DNA of 64,000 nucleotides, from assembly GCA_035574315.1 (NCBI GenBank), contig DATLYW010000014.1, positions 18,386 through 82,385 of the forward strand, given 5' to 3'. The notes beneath the pieces were generated by a model. That model saw only the letters and a list, made by a program, of their open reading frames with translations, searched no databases and had not been told where the DNA came from. How positions within the stretch are numbered: position 1 is the stretch's first letter; every line of letters starts with the position of its first letter. The position numbers and the translations under genes are program-made. This stretch comes from Candidatus Zixiibacteriota bacterium. GTDB taxonomy: Bacteria > Desulfobacterota > Binatia > UBA9968. This document shows, piece after piece, positions 62,495 to 64,000 of the stretch.

Positions 62495-63445
62495 ATGAAA
62501 AGTCTGCCTAAAATATCGATCATTACGCCATCATTAAATCAAGGGCGCTTCCTTGAGCAGACCATTAGGTCGGTATTGGATCAGCAATATTCAAATTTAG
62601 AATATATCATTATCGATGGAGGTTCCACCGACGAAACCTTAGCTGTGCTCCGACGATATGAAAAACACCTTATCTGGGTTTCGGAGCCTGACAATGGGCA
62701 AACCGACGCGATCAACAAAGGGTTCTTAAGGGCGCACGGAGACATTGTGGCGTGGCTTTGTGCTGACGATCTGTACGAAAAAGATACGATCAGGAGAGTG
62801 GTCGAATACTTTCAGCACCACACGGCCACAGGAATGGTTTATGGCGAATGCCTGTACATTGATGCACAAGGAAAAGTGATCGGGAAATATCCCACTACGA
62901 ACTTCGATATAGAATCCTTGCTGTCGTTTTGTTTTATTCCTCAACCGACAGTGTTTCTGAGGAGGTCGGTCTTGGACCGTGTTGGGATACTTGACCCAGC
63001 TCTTCAATTCGCGATGGACCTGGATCTATGGATACGCGTCGCGTTGAAGGAGCAAATTGATTTCCTTCCGAAAGTGTTAGCCCGTTATCGCCTCCACAAT
63101 GGCTCGAAGACCGTGTCCTGGAGCACGGCAGTGGAGAAGGAGGGAATTCGAGTGAGGGAACGATACTTGAAGGATCCTGCTTTGAACAAACGCATTGGCA
63201 GGGCTCACCGGAAAGTTTCGAATACAGTGTTTTTAAGGGCGGCGTCTTTTTATTTCTATGAAGGAGATCTTACGAAGACCGTGGAGTATCTTATGAAAGC
63301 TTTTCGGGCGAATCCCGTAAGCAGAGAAATCTGGCGTCTGCCTTTGTACGCTTGGAGGTCGATGTGTAGGCGAAGGGAGCGCCGGTTACGCAATCATTCC
63401 GCGGAAGAGAGAATCGTCCACTTGGTAGGAGCGCGGCCACAATAG
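62495..63445 (+). CDS. GT2 glycosyltransferase in AT-rich segment
   Basis: The protein has 316 residues. KISIITPSLNQGRFLEQTIRSVLDQQYSNLEYIIIDGGSTDETL, WVSEPDNGQTDAINKGF and WLCADDLYEKDTI are GT2 motifs, with CADD as the metal-binding DxD equivalent. QPTVFLRRSVLDRVG and MDLDLWIRVA follow. The start is the ATG at 62495. Its base composition is clearly more AT-rich than genes left of 61900, suggesting acquisition by transfer or recombination. Confidence 0.9.
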   Translation: MKSLPKISIITPSLNQGRFLEQTIRSVLDQQYSNLEYIIIDGGSTDETLAVLRRYEKHLIWVSEPDNGQTDAINKGFLRAHGDIVAWLCADDLYEKDTIRRVVEYFQHHTATGMVYGECLYIDAQGKVIGKYPTTNFDIESLLSFCFIPQPTVFLRRSVLDRVGILDPALQFAMDLDLWIRVALKEQIDFLPKVLARYRLHNGSKTVSWSTAVEKEGIRVRERYLKDPALNKRIGRAHRKVSNTVFLRAASFYFYEGDLTKTVEYLMKAFRANPVSREIWRLPLYAWRSMCRRRERRLRNHSAEERIVHLVGARPQ

Positions 63446-63452
63446 GGGGTGA

Positions 63453-63527
63453 ATGAGCCCGGACGAGCCACGCGAAAGAATACTGAGAGCGTATCAAATG
63501 GATCGGGGGTTCCTTAAGGGTTCTTAA
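63453..63527 (+). pseudogene. Short 24-codon frame with strong ribosome site, possible gene remnant
   Basis: ATG at 63453 is preceded by GGGGGTGA and follows the GT2 stop by seven bases, an ideal coupled start. The product MSPDEPRERILRAYQMDRGF stops after 24 residues. It could be the original N terminus of the methyltransferase downstream, separated by a deletion or frameshift. This is inference; it may be fortuitous. Confidence 0.3.
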
Positions 63528-63541
63528 TCAAGGGTTGCAAA

Positions 63542-63883
63542 GTGATAGCGATACTAGCCTCTCTACGAGAACGGATACGAAAAGGGAGTGGATTCTTGCG
63601 GAGTCGATGGATCGGTATTGGGTGCTTGCCTCTTGAGTCATTGCCGAACGCTCCCGAGTTGTTCCGTGTCTATCGACGTCTTGAAAGTTGTCCTGAGCTG
63701 GTTCGCGAACCGGGTGGTTGGTTTTATGACGGGGGGTTCTACCCAGACTACCTGACCGTGGGCGGTGCCAGTTGTGCTATTTTTCGCGTGGCGTCGCAAT
63801 TCTGCAAAGGGCTGGGAATTGATGTGGGTGCCGGCCTGTGGCCACTTCCGGGAGCTATCGGTCAAGTCCTAATTTTCCTGTAA
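63542..63883 (+). pseudogene. SAM-dependent methyltransferase, N-terminal part interrupted
   Basis: A 113-codon frame from GTG at 63542. REPGGWFYDGGFYPDYLTVGG followed by QFCKGLGIDVGAGLWPLPGAI looks like the beginning of a class I methyltransferase, with motif I as IDVGAG. The sequence stops being methyltransferase-like at about 63860 and ends in GQVLIFL and a stop. The following DNA appears to belong to a mobile element, so the gene is probably broken there. Confidence 0.55.
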
Positions 63884-64000
63884 AAGCCTGAGGCGTTGGA
63901 TATCCTCTCGTCCCCGATATCAAGCAGCGACCTCTTGAGTAGACGACGTCGTTGCGGTTTCAGCTCTCAGCTGCTGGAGTTGCTTGATCGCAGCAGCCGA
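63861..64000. mobile_element. Probable end of an insertion sequence truncated by the window edge
   Basis: The junction is placed at about 63860-63861 because the methyltransferase reading frame loses its family character there. The segment carries the 3' end of a leftward gene (63920-64000). The terminal bases (reading inward GGTCAAGTCCTAATTTTCC) could be the outer end of the element. The matching end, target duplication and family lie outside the window. Confidence 0.4.
63920..64000 (-). CDS. C-terminal fragment of a leftward gene, probably a transposase
   Basis: The last 26 codons of a leftward frame are visible, ending in TGA at 63922-63920; the rest lies beyond the window. The peptide AAAIKQLQQLRAETATTS is helical and polar, and gives no family by itself. 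The transposase call rests on its position beside a gene that breaks off abruptly. It could instead be an ordinary gene. Confidence 0.35.
   Translation of the reverse strand, partial: SAAAIKQLQQLRAETATTSSTQEVAA

Overview
The window is high-GC bacterial chromosome, densely packed and mostly in long co-directional gene runs. Lipid A acyltransferase-like, SurA-like, O-antigen-exporter ATPase and glycosyltransferase genes point to a Gram-negative cell. Two tricarboxylate-transporter-type binding proteins, a rubrerythrin operon, a tungsto/molybdo-enzyme and the housekeeping gene order fit an uncultured soil or sediment lineage of the Desulfobacterota/Binatota/Methylomirabilota kind. That placement is an inference from gene content; there is no rRNA in the window.

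Layout. 1-2785 (leftward): nth followed by tctA-tctB-tctC (cut by the window edge). 2845-5968 (rightward): a Rho_N-domain protein, a PA0069-type radical SAM protein and an MFS carrier. 5965-9857 (leftward): a flavoprotein of the fumarate-reductase family and a molybdopterin oxidoreductase. 10111-20416 (rightward): DUF309, mfd, a SurA-like chaperone, pdxA, phosphomannomutase and an unusually short uvrA. 20528-25759 (rightward): an Fe-S assembly operon (IscS, HesB/IscA, SufB, NifS, Rrf2 regulator, one unknown) closed by a strong terminator. 26041-33818: lipid A acyltransferase-like, a two-subunit TPP decarboxylase, a GcvH-like protein without its lipoyl lysine, an exported-looking isoaspartyl methyltransferase, ftsB, enolase, a second nth, a Bug-family protein and surE. 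33924-35171: cinA. 35217-43683 (leftward): tRNA-binding protein, alr, purH, purD, purE, tsaC, ornithine cyclodeaminase-like, pepF. 43887-46635 (rightward): rubrerythrin, a GlpC-like Fe-S protein, DUF3501 and a Fur-family repressor behind a promoter carrying a perfect palindrome.

46758-53156 holds a metallo-beta-lactamase-fold protein, dksA, galU, a tRNA-Ala(CGC) that overlaps the end of galU, a TPR gene without a recognisable start codon, a Ca/cation exchanger, a zinc ribbon, a gentisate-dioxygenase-like cupin and a glutathione transferase. 53381-64000 is a surface-glycan locus with membrane and cytosolic glycosyltransferases and a Wzt-like ABC ATPase. Part-way through wzt the DNA becomes markedly more AT-rich and stays so to the end of the window, where a methyltransferase gene appears to be interrupted by a mobile element running off the edge.

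The most unusual points are the operon mixing ISC, SUF and NIF parts, the palindrome-controlled rubrerythrin/Fe-S operon with its own Fur-type regulator, the UvrA lacking the insertion domain, the GcvH-like protein with serine at the lipoylation site, the tRNA/galU overlap, the hidden TPR gene and the composition break inside wzt. I did not find a CRISPR array, phage or toxin-antitoxin module.
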